The notes: generated by a model not told the origin, from the letters alone. Positions 1 through 11,466 are shown, numbered from the stretch's first letter. The stretch: DNA of 64,000 bases from Aurelia coerulea (GCA_039566865.1 CM076952.1:12110501-12174500); one strand, 5' to 3'. Numbers and translations are program-made.

Positions 1-57
1 AAGTCAAGTTCCCAGGGATGTGTCGTTGAGTGTTCCTGTAGCTGCTGGTGATTACTG

Positions 58-3000
58 ATGACTTTAGTTGGAAAGTTAAAAGCCTTATACAAAGCCGCTG
101 TTCGCTCTGGTAAGATTGTTTACTTAGGCCCAAAGCACAAGTTTCGACAAGACGAGGATTTTACTTTGTTCCGAAAACAATTGGCTCCTATTGAATGGAA
201 ACAATTCGAGGAGAGGGAACTTCTTTTTCGCAAACACATTGCCTCGACAAAAGTTAACTATGGAGATTTTCATTGCAACGGTGACATTGAACAATGGTTC
301 AGGTTGATTAAAGTTTTAGTTGGTGTTTTTTACAAAGATGGTAAACTTCTTCGATCCAAGCCCGGTGGACAAAGGTGGAGCGAAGCCTTCGTAAAGTTTC
401 GCACGCGGATTGTCAATACGTTTCCCCGAGATAATCTAAATTTGAACGGGGAGGAACTGAATGGAATTGAGTATCTTGAACATCAAATTTTTTATATCAA
501 AAATACAATCAGACCTTTCTTTTCATTAAAACAGTCAACAAACAATCAAGATGTAAAGGTCCCAAGAGAGAAGTTGACACAACTTTGGTTGAATAGACGA
601 AAAAAAGCGATATCTGTAATAAAAAATGATGGTTATTGGCCCTCAAGGGATACTTTTCATTTGACACCTGTTCAGAATGAACAATATTACGATTCATTGG
701 ACAAATATGTGAAAGCTGAAGATTTTGTGGTCAACAATGAGGATTATTTTGATCGATCTAGCGTAGTGGTAGCTGATGAGGAGCTTTTTCAGCATGAGGA
801 AATAGAAACAGTAGTGAAGTCTTGTCCGAACGGAAAGACGTGTGGGATTGATGGTGTTTCTTACGAAGACATCAAGGCAGTCTGGGATAATCATGGGGAC
901 ACTTTACTTGATGTATTCAACATATCATTAAAAAATCTGAAGTTATCAGATCACTGGAAACATTCTGCTATTCAACGCATACCAAAAAAGAATTTTGATG
1001 CAAATGATTTGTCAACCTTGCGGGACATCTCTCTATTGCCAGTTTCATACAAGATTTTCTCTAAGGCTTTGTGTGGTAGATTATTGCCGTATATTGCTAC
1101 GGAAGTGGCATTTTGGCAACGTGCATTTTTATGCAAACGCGATCGCCAAGAATTAGTTTATACCTTAAAGACATCAATTGACGACTTTAGACACCAGAGC
1201 ACAAGACTATATTTGGTATTCATCGATTTTGCGGATGCATTTGGCAGTGTTAGACATGACTTCATATTTGAAACCCTAAAAGAGTTTAGAGTTCCACAGA
1301 TGTACTGCTGCATAATTGAAAATCTTTACAAGAATTCATCATTTGAAGTAATTTGTGGCCATAAGATGTCAAAAAGGTTTCACATCGTAAGGGGTACCAA
1401 AACAGGTGACCCCCTGAGCGCTCTACTATTCATCATGGTTATTGACCGTGTCTGTAAGCCTATGGTAGCTGCTGCAATCGTAGAAAGGAATATAAGGGAT
1501 GAGATATATTTGAATCCAATGCCAGTTCAAGCGTTTGCTGATGATATTGTATTAGCTGCAAATAATTTAAATGTGATAAAGAGTATGATTGGGGCAGCTG
1601 AATCAAAAATGGACGAAGCTGGTCTGCAGGTTAAGCATGAGAAGTGTGCTGTATTCTATGGCCGTCGTTCGGGAAACAATTGGTACAAGGGCAAAGAAAA
1701 TGCTACACCTGAGGTAGAAATTAAGTCTGATAAACTACCTGTGTATCAACGTGATAAGCCATATAAATATCTCGGTAAATCTATTTCAATTGTTGGAGAA
1801 GATGCAAAACAAATATCAGACATTGTTGACACGTATAAAGATCTCGTAACGAAAATCAAAGGTTCTGATTTACCCTTAGCTCTAAAAGGAAGTGCCATGA
1901 ACAATCTTGCTCTTGCAAAAATATTACACCATTTCTATAATTCAAGACTGAGTGTGAAGCAGTTGGACCAGCTTGACAATATAATAACTGACGCAGTTCG
2001 AGAATTATTTTCCCTCTACAAATCCACAACACGAATTGTGATATTCCTCCCCCGAGAAAATGGTGGTCTTGGCATTAAGCGAATTTCTGATGTCTATAGA
2101 TCAACACGTTTAGCCTTTCTTATTAAAATGCTAAATCATGACGTCATGCATTTTAGGCACATTGCGAGGTCGTCTCTTGAGTTAGACATGAAAAAAAGAG
2201 GAGTCAGGCCAACAGATGGTGCGAATAATTTCCTTGGATATGAATTAACTGATGATGGTTTCTTGGCTTGTAACACAAATTTCGGTTGTCAGTCCGACTG
2301 GCCAGACATGGTAAGATATGCAAGAAGCTTGAACGTTGATATTAAGTATGTGAATGACAAGGCGATGGCTCTTATTAAAGGAACATGGTATGACAATCAG
2401 TGTGAGCTTCAAAAGAAGCTGTATCAGCTGTGTGTTGTAAGAGATGTCGAGGCTTCTAAGGAATTAACTGTGCAAGGATGTTATCTCAATCTTGAGAATG
2501 TTCATATAAAATCGTCACACTCGATCTATTATAATTGGAAAGTTGATGATGCTCTTGTGATATTTACAATCAAAGCGAGACTTAGTATTCTTCCCACTAA
2601 CTTTACTCTTCACCTGTGGAATAGAGATCACAATCCAGAATGCCCATTCTGTCACAGTCATACTGAGTCCGTAGCTCACCTATTAAACGGTTGCAACGAG
2701 TTTAAGAATTTCTATTCACGTCGCCATGATCGAATTGTGAATAAGATTGCAGAATTCATAAAGGAAAATAAGCCACGGGCAAGAATTTCATCCAACTTGT
2801 TAGCAGAAACCATATTCCCTGAATTTAAAGAAGGAATTAAGCAGATTGTTCATCGTAAACCAGACATTGTCATTCTTGATCGTATCCAGAGGCAGTGTAC
2901 AATAGTGGAAATAACTGTTTGTTATGATTTATATTTGGAAAATGCTTATCAAGAGAAAGTTACAAGATATAAGGAGTTATGTGATTATCTGGAGAGAAAT

Positions 3001-3195
3001 GGATTCTCAGTGCAGCTGGTTGTTCTTTGTTTCGGTTCGCTTGGGTGTGTAAAAAGTGATGTATGGAAAGGATTGAGAAAATTCTCCCAAAGTAAAGAAA
3101 ATATAAAGAATGTGATGAAATGGTGTTCGATATCGTGTTTAATTGGAGGAAACTATATCTGGAGGAACAGAGTGAAAAAGACACTGGGACAGTAG
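58..3195 (+). CDS. RLE-type non-LTR retrotransposon protein (reverse transcriptase plus restriction-like endonuclease)
   Basis: The 1045-residue ORF is uninterrupted. Reverse transcriptase motifs run in order: GIDGVSYED near residue 262, FIDFADAF near 387, TGDPLS near 450 and FADD with the catalytic Asp pair at 495-496. The C-terminal part has a C862-x2-C865-x8-H874-x4-C879 zinc knuckle. It is followed by a PD-(D/E)xK signature, KPD at 934-936 and VEIT with Glu 951, then a Tyr/Lys-rich tail. CCHC followed by RLE downstream of RT is the layout of the R2/R4/NeSL/Hero-like group, which nicks its target with the RLE and primes cDNA there. An in-frame TGA lies 9 bp before this ATG. The frame is open from base 1 to that TGA, so an N-terminal DNA-binding part may lie outside the window or have been cut off by the stop. 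The exact clade and target site were not determined. Confidence 0.9.
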   Translation: MTLVGKLKALYKAAVRSGKIVYLGPKHKFRQDEDFTLFRKQLAPIEWKQFEERELLFRKHIASTKVNYGDFHCNGDIEQWFRLIKVLVGVFYKDGKLLRSKPGGQRWSEAFVKFRTRIVNTFPRDNLNLNGEELNGIEYLEHQIFYIKNTIRPFFSLKQSTNNQDVKVPREKLTQLWLNRRKKAISVIKNDGYWPSRDTFHLTPVQNEQYYDSLDKYVKAEDFVVNNEDYFDRSSVVVADEELFQHEEIETVVKSCPNGKTCGIDGVSYEDIKAVWDNHGDTLLDVFNISLKNLKLSDHWKHSAIQRIPKKNFDANDLSTLRDISLLPVSYKIFSKALCGRLLPYIATEVAFWQRAFLCKRDRQELVYTLKTSIDDFRHQSTRLYLVFIDFADAFGSVRHDFIFETLKEFRVPQMYCCIIENLYKNSSFEVICGHKMSKRFHIVRGTKTGDPLSALLFIMVIDRVCKPMVAAAIVERNIRDEIYLNPMPVQAFADDIVLAANNLNVIKSMIGAAESKMDEAGLQVKHEKCAVFYGRRSGNNWYKGKENATPEVEIKSDKLPVYQRDKPYKYLGKSISIVGEDAKQISDIVDTYKDLVTKIKGSDLPLALKGSAMNNLALAKILHHFYNSRLSVKQLDQLDNIITDAVRELFSLYKSTTRIVIFLPRENGGLGIKRISDVYRSTRLAFLIKMLNHDVMHFRHIARSSLELDMKKRGVRPTDGANNFLGYELTDDGFLACNTNFGCQSDWPDMVRYARSLNVDIKYVNDKAMALIKGTWYDNQCELQKKLYQLCVVRDVEASKELTVQGCYLNLENVHIKSSHSIYYNWKVDDALVIFTIKARLSILPTNFTLHLWNRDHNPECPFCHSHTESVAHLLNGCNEFKNFYSRRHDRIVNKIAEFIKENKPRARISSNLLAETIFPEFKEGIKQIVHRKPDIVILDRIQRQCTIVEITVCYDLYLENAYQEKVTRYKELCDYLERNGFSVQLVVLCFGSLGCVKSDVWKGLRKFSQSKENIKNVMKWCSISCLIGGNYIWRNRVKKTLGQ

Positions 3196-3327
3196 TTGTT
3201 AGTAGTAAACGGACTTTAGCAGATACATTCCTGGGAATACGGCAACACACCAGTTTTTGAGCAGTTTTTTGCTTAGCATCTTGGTCAAGTAGTAGTTATT
3301 ATTATTATTATTATATATATTCCTATG
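3196..3327 (+). repeat. 3' UTR and TTA microsatellite tail of the RLE LINE
   Basis: About 100 bp of non-coding sequence follow the TAG stop. They end in a short (TTA)n run at roughly 3293-3313 and TATATATT. A simple-repeat tail is usual for non-LTR elements. The 15-bp minisatellite begins directly after it, so the element's 3' junction abuts the array. Confidence 0.55.
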
Positions 3328-3655
3328 CTGGATCTTAATATCTCGGATCTTAATATCTCGGATCTTAATATGTCGGATCTTAATTTCTCGGATCTTAATA
3401 TCTCGGATCTTAATATCTCGGATTTTAATATCTCGGATCTTGGATCTTGGATCTTAATATGTCGGATCTTAATATCTCGGATCTTAATATCTCGGATCTT
3501 AATATCTCGGATCTTAATATGTCGGATCTTAATTTCTCGGATCTTAATATCTCGGATCTTAATATTTCGGATCTTAATATCTCGGATCTTAATATCTCGG
3601 ATCTTGGATCTTGGATCTTGAATCTTGGATCTTGAATCTTAAATTATACCATCCT
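3328..3655 (+). repeat. 15-bp minisatellite, array 1
   Basis: About 18 units of GGATCTTAATATCTC with single-base variants (TTT, GTC or TTC in the variable half). Blocks of 15-mers are broken by extra 7-mers GGATCTT. The right end is a run of 7-mers (GGATCTT/GAATCTT) followed by AAATTATACCATCC. That terminal layout is repeated exactly at the end of array 2. The unit is five codons long, so frames stay open and yield spurious DLNIS or ILISR repeats. It is not judged to be coding. Confidence 0.95.
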
Positions 3656-3667
3656 ATTAAAAATAGC

Positions 3668-4318
3668 TCTTTCATTCATTTTAAATATTTATACAGGTTA
3701 CAGATTTCAGTATAATAGATAACTGTTTTACAAATTGACCTGTGCAAAAATAGGAAAGCCTAAATTAAAGAAAATTACAATATATACAATATCTAGATAT
3801 GGCTTATATGATATACTTGTGATCGAGCATAAAAAACTAAATTAAATAGAAAAATAAAATGTACCTCTCATATGGATTTTTTAAAGGTAGCCAGGGACGG
3901 TGCCAATTTAGTTTCCGTATTTAGCTCATTCCATACTTTTGCTCCTCGATAAGAAAATGCTTTTTGACCTGTGCATGTTCTTAATAGAGGTATCTGCAAA
4001 TTTTGTGTGTCGGTAGAGCGAAGATTGTGATCACTACTCTCTGAGCATTTAGTGAAAATTTCCCCTAAATATTGAGGAGCAAGTGAGTTCAATGCTTTAT
4101 AGGTCAGCGATGCTGTTTCTTTTCTGATAAGATCTTTAATTGATGGCCAGCCAAGGTTTTTGAGCAGAGGGACAGCAGAAGCATCGTAAGGACTATTTGT
4201 AGTTATTCTTGCAGCTCTATTCTGGATCTTTTGGAGAGAATTAAGTTTGGTTTCACTACAACAACCCCAAACCGAGCAGCAATAACTAAAATGTGGCTCA
4301 ACAATTCCTCTATTTCAA
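3668..4318 (-). pseudogene. CR1/L2-like LINE, 3' fragment (element A)
   Basis: On the minus strand the frame reads from IVEPHFSYCCSVWGCC near 4313, through a LQKIQNRAARI block, to LRSTDTQNLQIPL, FSYRGAKVWNEL and a stop at 3868. These are the C-terminal, post-thumb blocks of CR1-like LINE ORF2 and match the more complete copy at 48.4-50.2 kb. A short 3' UTR ends in an ATGAATGA-type tail near 3670. The 5' part is missing: at about 4318 the sequence switches to element B. Only roughly 150 codons survive and the catalytic RT core is absent. Confidence 0.8.
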
Positions 4319-6956
4319 GAACTAATAAAGACCAACTATTTACAAGAACAAAATAAATTACAGTTCATGATAAGAAACGAAAATACCCTAAAATACCCTA
4401 TTTACAAATTTTTGCAACGGCAAGTCTCTCCAATCCATTTTTTTATGCATGACTTAAAAGAACAGACGGAGGTGGCAATTTTTGTATCATTAGGCAGGGA
4501 ATTCCATAATATGCTACCACGAAAAGATAAACTATCGTTGCCATAGGTAGTTGTGTTAGTTTGAGGCAACATCAACAGATTCTTTGATCGTAGATTGTAA
4601 TTATTGTCCTTTTCATGGAATATATCCCACAAAAAGAAGGGTTTTGTTGTGTTAAACTGCTATAAACCTCGAGCATTAACTTTTGCAAGTTCTTTTGATG
4701 AATAGTGCACTCCTTTCCTCTCTGTCACAACTCATCAAAAGAAGATATAAAATCGTCGAAGAGAATTCGAAGCGCTCTCTTATGGGTGCGATTGAGATCA
4801 TTATTCGCAACCTTTCCGCAAAACATCCATATCAACGGACAATAATTAAACTGAGACATTATGAATGAGTTGTACAGTAAAAGAGATTGTTTCTCATCTG
4901 AATAATTTGAGACTCTAGAGAAGGCACTGATCTTGTTGTTTGCTTTTTGACATAATTTTGCCACATGTTGGTCGAATCTTAGTCTCGAGTCTATGGTAAT
5001 CCCCAATAATTTAACACTACTGACAATATCAGCAGATACATTTCCAATATCGAGAACAATATTATCATTTGTCTTCAAACCGAGTAGCATAACTTGGAAT
5101 TTTGATGGATTGGCTACCATTTGATTAGTTTTGAACCAAGAGATCGCTTGAGACATATCTTCTTCTAGGTTTGAAGCCACACTTTCAACAGTGTCATCAC
5201 AAGAAAAAATGGTGTTATCATCAGCAAAATTGCACACCTCCGAATGTTCAACGATGTAGATGAAGTCATTGAGATAAATATTGAATAGTAGTGGCCCTAG
5301 CACAGAGCACTGGGGGACACCAGTTTTTAATTGTAACCAGTCATTATATGTTGAGCCAACCTTTACTCTCTGCTTTCTATCTGAGAGGTAATTTGCTATC
5401 AATCTGAGACCCTGCAGACCAAAACCATACGCATTTAATTTAGCAATAAGTAAATCATGTGGCATGCAATCGAATGCCTTTTATAAGTCCATCAAAATCA
5501 TACCAGCAACACCTTTCTTATCTAATGTCTTGCGAATAGTTTCAATAAGTCGAATCAGGGCATGTTGTGCACTATGTCCTTTTCTATAAGCACATAATGG
5601 ATTTGATATCTTTGCAGTCACAAAAGAATTGATCTGTTTAGCTATCAAACGCTCAAAGACTTTGGGCATCGCTGTTGCTACACTAATTGGTCTATAATTT
5701 ACTTTACAGGTAGATTCAGAACTTTTGTATAACGATGATACATCGACGGCCTTAAGGGGGTCGGGGAACTCACTAGTGAATAGCATCGTGTTGAAATATT
5801 TAGTAATCTCGATGTGACACAATCCGGATATTAATTTAAGAATGTCAACTGAAATACATCCACTCGTTTTCTTCGAATTATCTAGCTGCCTAATTTCATT
5901 CCAAACATCATTAGGGCTAACAGGATGAAACTCAAACGTCTCGTTATTTACAACATTATTTCTAATCAACAATACACTAGGGTGGTTGTCGTATTTCTTG
6001 ATGGCATTCAAAACAGGGTCCTGCAAAGGGACATATGATGGTGGGGTCACAGGAGCCTCAATAGGTAGTGTAGCAGTGATATTAACAAAGTACTCGTTAA
6101 AACATTCTGCTATTTGTTTGTCACAGGTGATTCTTGAACCATTTTCAACGAGAATGATCTTCTCTTGAATATTTGATGATTTGCTGGAAAATAACGGCTT
6201 AAAAGTTTTTCAGAAACGTTCATCATTACCAATAGTTGCGGGATCTAAACTTCGAAAATATCTCTTCTTTGCAACTTTGTTTAGTTTAACAATTTTATTC
6301 CTTTGCCTCTTATACCTACGAATATCTTCCTCCTTATGCGTTTTGTTGGCAATCTTTTTGAACCGACTTCTACACATGATTTCTTTTTTCATCCCTTTCG
6401 AGACATGTGGTTTATTATTGCCTCTAATGGTTGCCTTTTTGTATGGTGCGTGTTTGTCTAATAATGTTTCAACTAGTCCTTCAAATTCGTTATAATTATC
6501 AGGAATTTTTGAACAAATAGCACTCGAGAGGTCTGTAAGGAAATCTGTCACGGAAAATTTTTTGTAGTCCCGATATTTCATAATCTTTGGTGGAAGCTTG
6601 GTATAAGTTGTTTTTAGTATAGTATAAATCATATGATGGAAATCACTGAATCCCGTTTCGAATGTTTGGCTCCCAAAAAAGCTGTATTTGCTATTAGTTA
6701 ACATAAGATCAATACATTTGCCTTGTGAAATTTTGTAACATGTGGGTGATCTAATCATACTAAATAATGAATATTGCTGAAATAATAACTGCATTGCAGG
6801 TTCAGATACCTCCATATTAAGATCACCAAATATCAACATGTTTTCTATCGACTTTGTGTGAAAGTCTATAATTTGCTCCAGGTGGTATAGAAAATACTTA
6901 TCATTCTGAGAAGGTGGTCTATATGCTGGGAGTAATAACCATTTTGTTTTCTTAAG
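4319..6956 (-). pseudogene. CR1/Jockey-type LINE ORF2, broken (element B)
   Basis: Minus-strand segments in order are an APE-endonuclease C-terminal part (about 6839-6210, starting at the GDLN motif), an RT N-terminal half (6050-5481), an RT catalytic half with GPLLFNIYLNDF and FADD (5465-4725), and a C-terminal end (4632-4402). The halves are separated by a TAA near 5479, where LINEs normally have MDLSKAFD. A TGA occurs at the end of the second half, and a frameshift lies near 4630. The 5' end is truncated at 6956 directly against minisatellite array 2. The order of decay cannot be set, but several independent lesions show the copy is dead. Confidence 0.85.
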
Positions 6957-8117
6957 GTTGATCTTAAGGTGGATCTTAATATCTCGGATCTTAATTTCTC
7001 GGATCTTAATTTCTCGGATCTTAATATCTCGGATCTTAATATTTCGGATCTTAATATCTTGGATCTTAATATTTCGGATCTTAATTTCTCGGATCTTAAT
7101 ATGTCGGATCTTAATATCTCGGATCTTAATATCTCGGATCTTAATATGTCGGATCTTAATATTTCGGATCTTAATTTCTCGGATCTTAATATGTCGGATC
7201 TTAATATCTCGGATCTTAATATCTCGGATCTTAATATCTCGGATCTTAATATCTCGGATCTTAATGTCTCGGATCTTAATATTTCGGATCTTAATTTCTC
7301 GGATCTTAATATCTCGGATCTTAATTTCTCGGATCTTAATTTCTCGGATCTTAATATCTCGGATCTTAATATCTCGGATCTTAATATGTCGGATCTTTAT
7401 TTCTCGGATCTTAATATCTCGGATCTTAATATCTCGGATTTTAATATCTCGGATCTTGGATCTTGGATCTTAATATGTCGGATCTTAATATCTCGGATCT
7501 TGGATCTTGGATCTTAATATCTCGGATCTTAATATCTCGGATCTTAATATTTCGGATCTTAATATCTCAGATCTTAATATCTCGGATCTTGGATCTTGGA
7601 TCTTAATATGTCGGATCTTAATATCTCGGATCTTGGATCTTGGATCTTAATATCTCGGATCTTAATATCTCGGATCTTAATATCTCGGATCTTAATATCT
7701 CGGATCTTAATATCTCGGATCTTAATATCTCGGATCTTAATATCTCAGATCCTAATATTTCGGATCTTAATATCTCAGATCTTAATATTTCGGATCTTAA
7801 TATCTCGGATCTTGGATCTTGGATCTTAATATCTCGGATCTTAATATCTCGGATCTTAATATCTCGGATCTTAATATGTCGGATCTTTATTTCTCGGATC
7901 TTAATATCTCGAATCTTAATATTTCGGATCTTAATATCTCGGATCTTAATATTTCGGATCTTAATTTCTCGGATCTTAATATCTCGGATCTTAATATTTC
8001 GGATCTTAATATCTCGGATCTTAATATTTCGGATCTTAATATCTCGGATCTTAATATCTCGGATCTTGGATCTTGGATCTTGAATCTTGGATCTTGAATC
8101 TTAAATTATACCATCCC
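6957..8117 (+). repeat. 15-bp minisatellite, array 2 (about 1.15 kb)
   Basis: Same unit as array 1, GGATCTT plus an 8-mer AATATCTC, in more than 70 copies with recurrent variants (AATATGTC, AATTTCTC, AATATTTC). Blocks end in GGATCTT triplets near 7450, 7500, 7582, 7630, 7810 and 8063, giving a higher-order structure. The right boundary is the same GAATCTT/GGATCTT run and AAATTATACCATCC seen at the end of array 1. After this the sequences diverge. Confidence 0.95.
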
Positions 8118-9540
8118 GTTATAAACTGCGATGATGTTGCAAGGTGAAGCAAGGAGAAATTGAAAATTGCAGATACGTTTGTTTGGTTCAGCTAATAAGC
8201 TAGGAAGCTAATCACTTATGAAAATATTACAACTAACAACTTATTGTCATAACTGTGCAAAAAGATAACTGACAATACTTGCTTTTTACATTTGCTAAAG
8301 GCCGTTAGCGTGAAGTGACGGGAACTGGGAAGGTGGAGGTTAAGACTAATTATATGCTAAAATGGGCATTATAGTTGAAACACCGCAAAGCCTATGGAAA
8401 AACCACAGTGAATTCCGCACAGTGTTGTCATGTATTTCATATGTGATTGCATACAGTACATGTCTCTTGGCGATTTGCCGCAAATTAACATGCACAAGCT
8501 GGGATCACAGAGTTGAGTTCCCGATAGTTCTTCGATCAAGTCAACGCAAAGACTCACAAGTAAGTTACAGTTGCTTCTAAAACTAGTCGTCAATTGTGCC
8601 TCTTAATTCGTTGTAGCTTTACAGAGAAGTGGCGGCTTCTTTGTGAAATTTCAGAAGTTAGAAATCAGTTAACTACGTCTGACTTCAAGGATTGTATTTA
8701 AACCAAACGCAAACAAAGAATTTGCATAGTCTTGTGAGTCTCAATCAATATCTTTACTATACGTTTTAGATCACCGATATATACATAGTTAGAAACAAAA
8801 AGAAGGACATTGAGATTTGCCAAGTCTATGAATAAGCTTCTTCAAATTTTAAGCAATGCAGGTAAACAAACTCTGTTAATGTGCAAAGTTTTAGCAATAG
8901 GCCTATTTTGAATTAGAGCGATATTTCGAATGGCTGCTGGATTCGCTTAATTGCAACTTCAGATTTGCCCCAAAAGTCTTTAGACGGTCCAAGAGTTCCG
9001 TTTTCAACCAAACTAAAGGAAATTTGATAAACAAAGATAAGAGAATAACATAATGGCTTCGACCTGGTTCCGACTCTTTGGCAAAGCAGATGAATTAAAA
9101 CAGACTGATATATGATCCGCTGTTAAGAGCTTAAAAGGTGCCAGTTTGAGCTGTATTTCAGAATCTAGAGCTTGCATTTTACTTACCAAAGTCTATAGAA
9201 TCCCTAGGCAAAAACAAAACAGTCATTGGAAGAATCTACAAAAAATGTTGTAAAGATTATTTAAGTTAAGTATTTTTTCATCCCAAAAAGGATCAAAATG
9301 AAATACAGTTTTTCGAAAGCTAAGAAACAACCCTACCTGAATTGCAAAAAGCTGAGAAACTTCTGCGATTTTCAGTTTTAATTTTCCTATCACACTCAAA
9401 AATATTTTGACATTGTGCAGTTAAAGCAACTGTTTGGATATTATTTTGAGTGCGAATCATGTTATTTACTCGTTTTGAGATTTTACTAAGTAATTTGGGA
9501 GCCCTTTAGACAAGACTAAATCAACTCTAAACTTCCGGCA
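8118..9540. other. No recognisable gene or element
   Basis: AT-rich sequence with only short, overlapping ORFs on both strands, none with a recognisable motif. From about 9300 there are scattered AAGAAAC words that resemble the MITE at 9871-10231, so part of it may be an eroded relative. Confidence 0.4.
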
Positions 9541-9544
9541 ATAG

Positions 9545-9642
9545 AAATATAAGAAACACGTAAGAAACTTGTGGTAGCAAAATGGCCCAAAAATTTAAGA
9601 AACTGCCTACCAGCCCCGGACCTTAGTTTCTTATAAAAAAAA
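9545..9642. mobile_element. End fragment of the AAGAAACT MITE family
   Basis: This stretch has several AAGAAAC words and ends in CTTAGTTTCTTATAAAAA. That is the same terminal motif, in outward orientation, as the right end of the MITE at 9871-10231. No matching left end was found. Confidence 0.4.
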
Positions 9643-9754
9643 TGAGTGTAAGTGACTTTTTAGCTAAACCCTATAGAGAACTCTCTGCCAACTCTTCTGA
9701 AATTATGTTTCATTTTATTCATTATTGCTGCCGAAGGCAGCCTTACTATTCTTA

Positions 9755-9866
9755 ATCAAACAGAAAGCGAAATTAGTCTGCCGTCGGACTATGTAGACAG
9801 GGCAGCTCACGGCTGCAGTTTGCAGGTGCGCAGCTTGTGAGCATTTATCCAACAAACAACAACGCG
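9755..9866 (+). repeat. Direct repeat, left copy
   Basis: A block with GCGAAATTAG, CAGCTCACGGCTGC and GCTTGTGAGCATTTATCCAA recurs at 10252-10340 in the same orientation with moderate divergence. The MITE at 9871-10231 lies between the two copies. Confidence 0.7.
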
Positions 9867-9870
9867 CGTA

Positions 9871-10231
9871 TTTTTTTATAAGAAACTAAGAATTTGGGCC
9901 AGTACTGGAAGTTTCTTAAAATTATCAGATTTTGAGTACTCAGAGTTTCTTACGAGTTTCTTAGAGGTTCCATAACAATCTTCATGTTCACTACCTGTGC
10001 CCTCGTGAAGATTTCAAAACATTGTTTTTAAGCCTTTCCGATGTTTAGACATTACTCAAGTACCTTACGAGTAATATGATACAGGAAACAAGTGAAAGTA
10101 AAGTATAAACATGTCGAGGATTTCCTTTATCAAAATGAATAGTTTCTTAGCTTATATTTTCCCATTCCTGGGGTTTCTTAATTTTTTGGCGATCTTAGAG
10201 TTGAGTTTCTTATAAGCAGTTTCTTATAAAA
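9871..10231 (+). mobile_element. MITE with TTTATAAGAAACT terminal inverted repeats
   Basis: Starts with TTTTTTTATAAGAAACTAAG and ends with the inverted form AGTTTCTTATAAAA. The body has repeated AAGAAACT words and no ORF. Related copies occur at about 38820-38975 and, in the same reverse sense, 52720-52935. Those two share the GTACTGG, ATCTGATAATTTTAAGAAACTTT and GTTCACTACCTGTGCC-type blocks with this copy in reverse complement. No target duplication shorter than the flanking approximately 90-bp repeats could be defined. Confidence 0.7.
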
Positions 10232-10251
10232 GAAAATACATGCAAAAGTTG

Positions 10252-10340
10252 AGCGAAATTAGCCTGCCGTGGGCCAGCTCACGGCTGCGGTGTGCGGGCG
10301 CGCGGCTTGTGAGCATTTATCCAACAACCAACAAAGTTCT
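10252..10340 (+). repeat. Direct repeat, right copy
   Basis: Second copy of the block at 9755-9866, more GC-rich at the centre. It directly follows the right end of the MITE. Confidence 0.65.
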
Positions 10341-11460
10341 CCAACAAAAGATTATGAGTTCTTCCTACCTACGTAATTACCTTACGTCAATGGACGACAA
10401 AGGTTTATTTCTGACAAAGCAGAACTAAATATTACGGACCACGGAACCATGGACTACAGAACTACGGAACCAAGAGCCGTGGACTCAGGATCTAGAAACC
10501 GGCCGGCGGAGGAGAGTAACTCAATATTCTAAATCATTTACCTTTTGAACCATTACCCAACTGTAAATTCAAACATAATACACGTTTGCTTAGTGATAAT
10601 CATTCAATTGATTTTTATAAAAATTAACCTTGCTACAGTCGCATTTGGTACAAATACTAATCGGCAGCACTCGCTGACTGTTGTTATATCTAGTTTTTAG
10701 AATTTGCATATAAAAAATTGGGTAGCCTCTTCTAGAAAAATTAAGAAACTCTACTAGAACGATCAGAGGTCTTGAGAAACTTTTTAAAGTTGTTGGTTGT
10801 GGACTGGAAAGTATTCTAAGCATAATATATTACTAACCTAAATATACCAAAAATTGTAATTTTTCCCAAGGATTTGGTTCTTTCTTCTAATTTTATGGGC
10901 TTAAAAGCTACTGAGTGTCCCAAAAAAGTATAATGGTCGATCCACCGAGCGATGAAAATTTAGCGTGAATCTACCCGAAATAATTTTTAAACTATACCTT
11001 GATAGTTAACTTGAGCATAAGGACCTTGTTTTTTATATTGGTGGGTTGAGAGCTAAGATATTAATCTTCAAAGGACAAACTTGCCTTATCTTCTTCCTCA
11101 ACCTCAACAAACTTGCCTCAACCAGAGCTTTGTTAGCATTTTAGCTTTACAAATTCTTGCAGCACAGTGAATAAGTCAACAAAAGACTTGAACAAATTTG
11201 AAACAAGACTAGAAAAAATATAAAATGCACTATTTCATATATTTGGGACTTTTACACACCTTTTCACTCACAGGAGAACGGTCTGCCGTCGAACAGAACG
11301 GTCATGTGAAAACCGTGCTCCGGCAAAAGTGGGAAAATCTAATGGTTTTAGTATGAGAAACAAAGTAATATAGCTTGTAACAGTATGGTGTGAATAATAT
11401 TTATTGACGAATAGTGAATAAGGGATAGTGAGAACCTGAATTCACAAGACAAACGGAAGA
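10341..11460. other. Intergenic, with a solo mariner-type end near 10913
   Basis: No coding signal was recognised. CTGAGTGTCCCAAAAAAG near 10913 matches the terminal motif of the palindromic TA-flanked MITEs at 16193, 30135 and 34357, but no opposite end was found nearby. It is probably a truncated copy. Confidence 0.35.
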
Positions 11461-11466
11461 ATTTGT

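Noticed and set aside
3325..8097. Long ORFs encoding DLNIS or ILISR pentapeptide repeats
   Set aside because: They are a by-product of a 15-bp tandem unit, which keeps frames open. Several overlapping frames are equally open, variants are not synonymous-biased, and no start context or domain is present.
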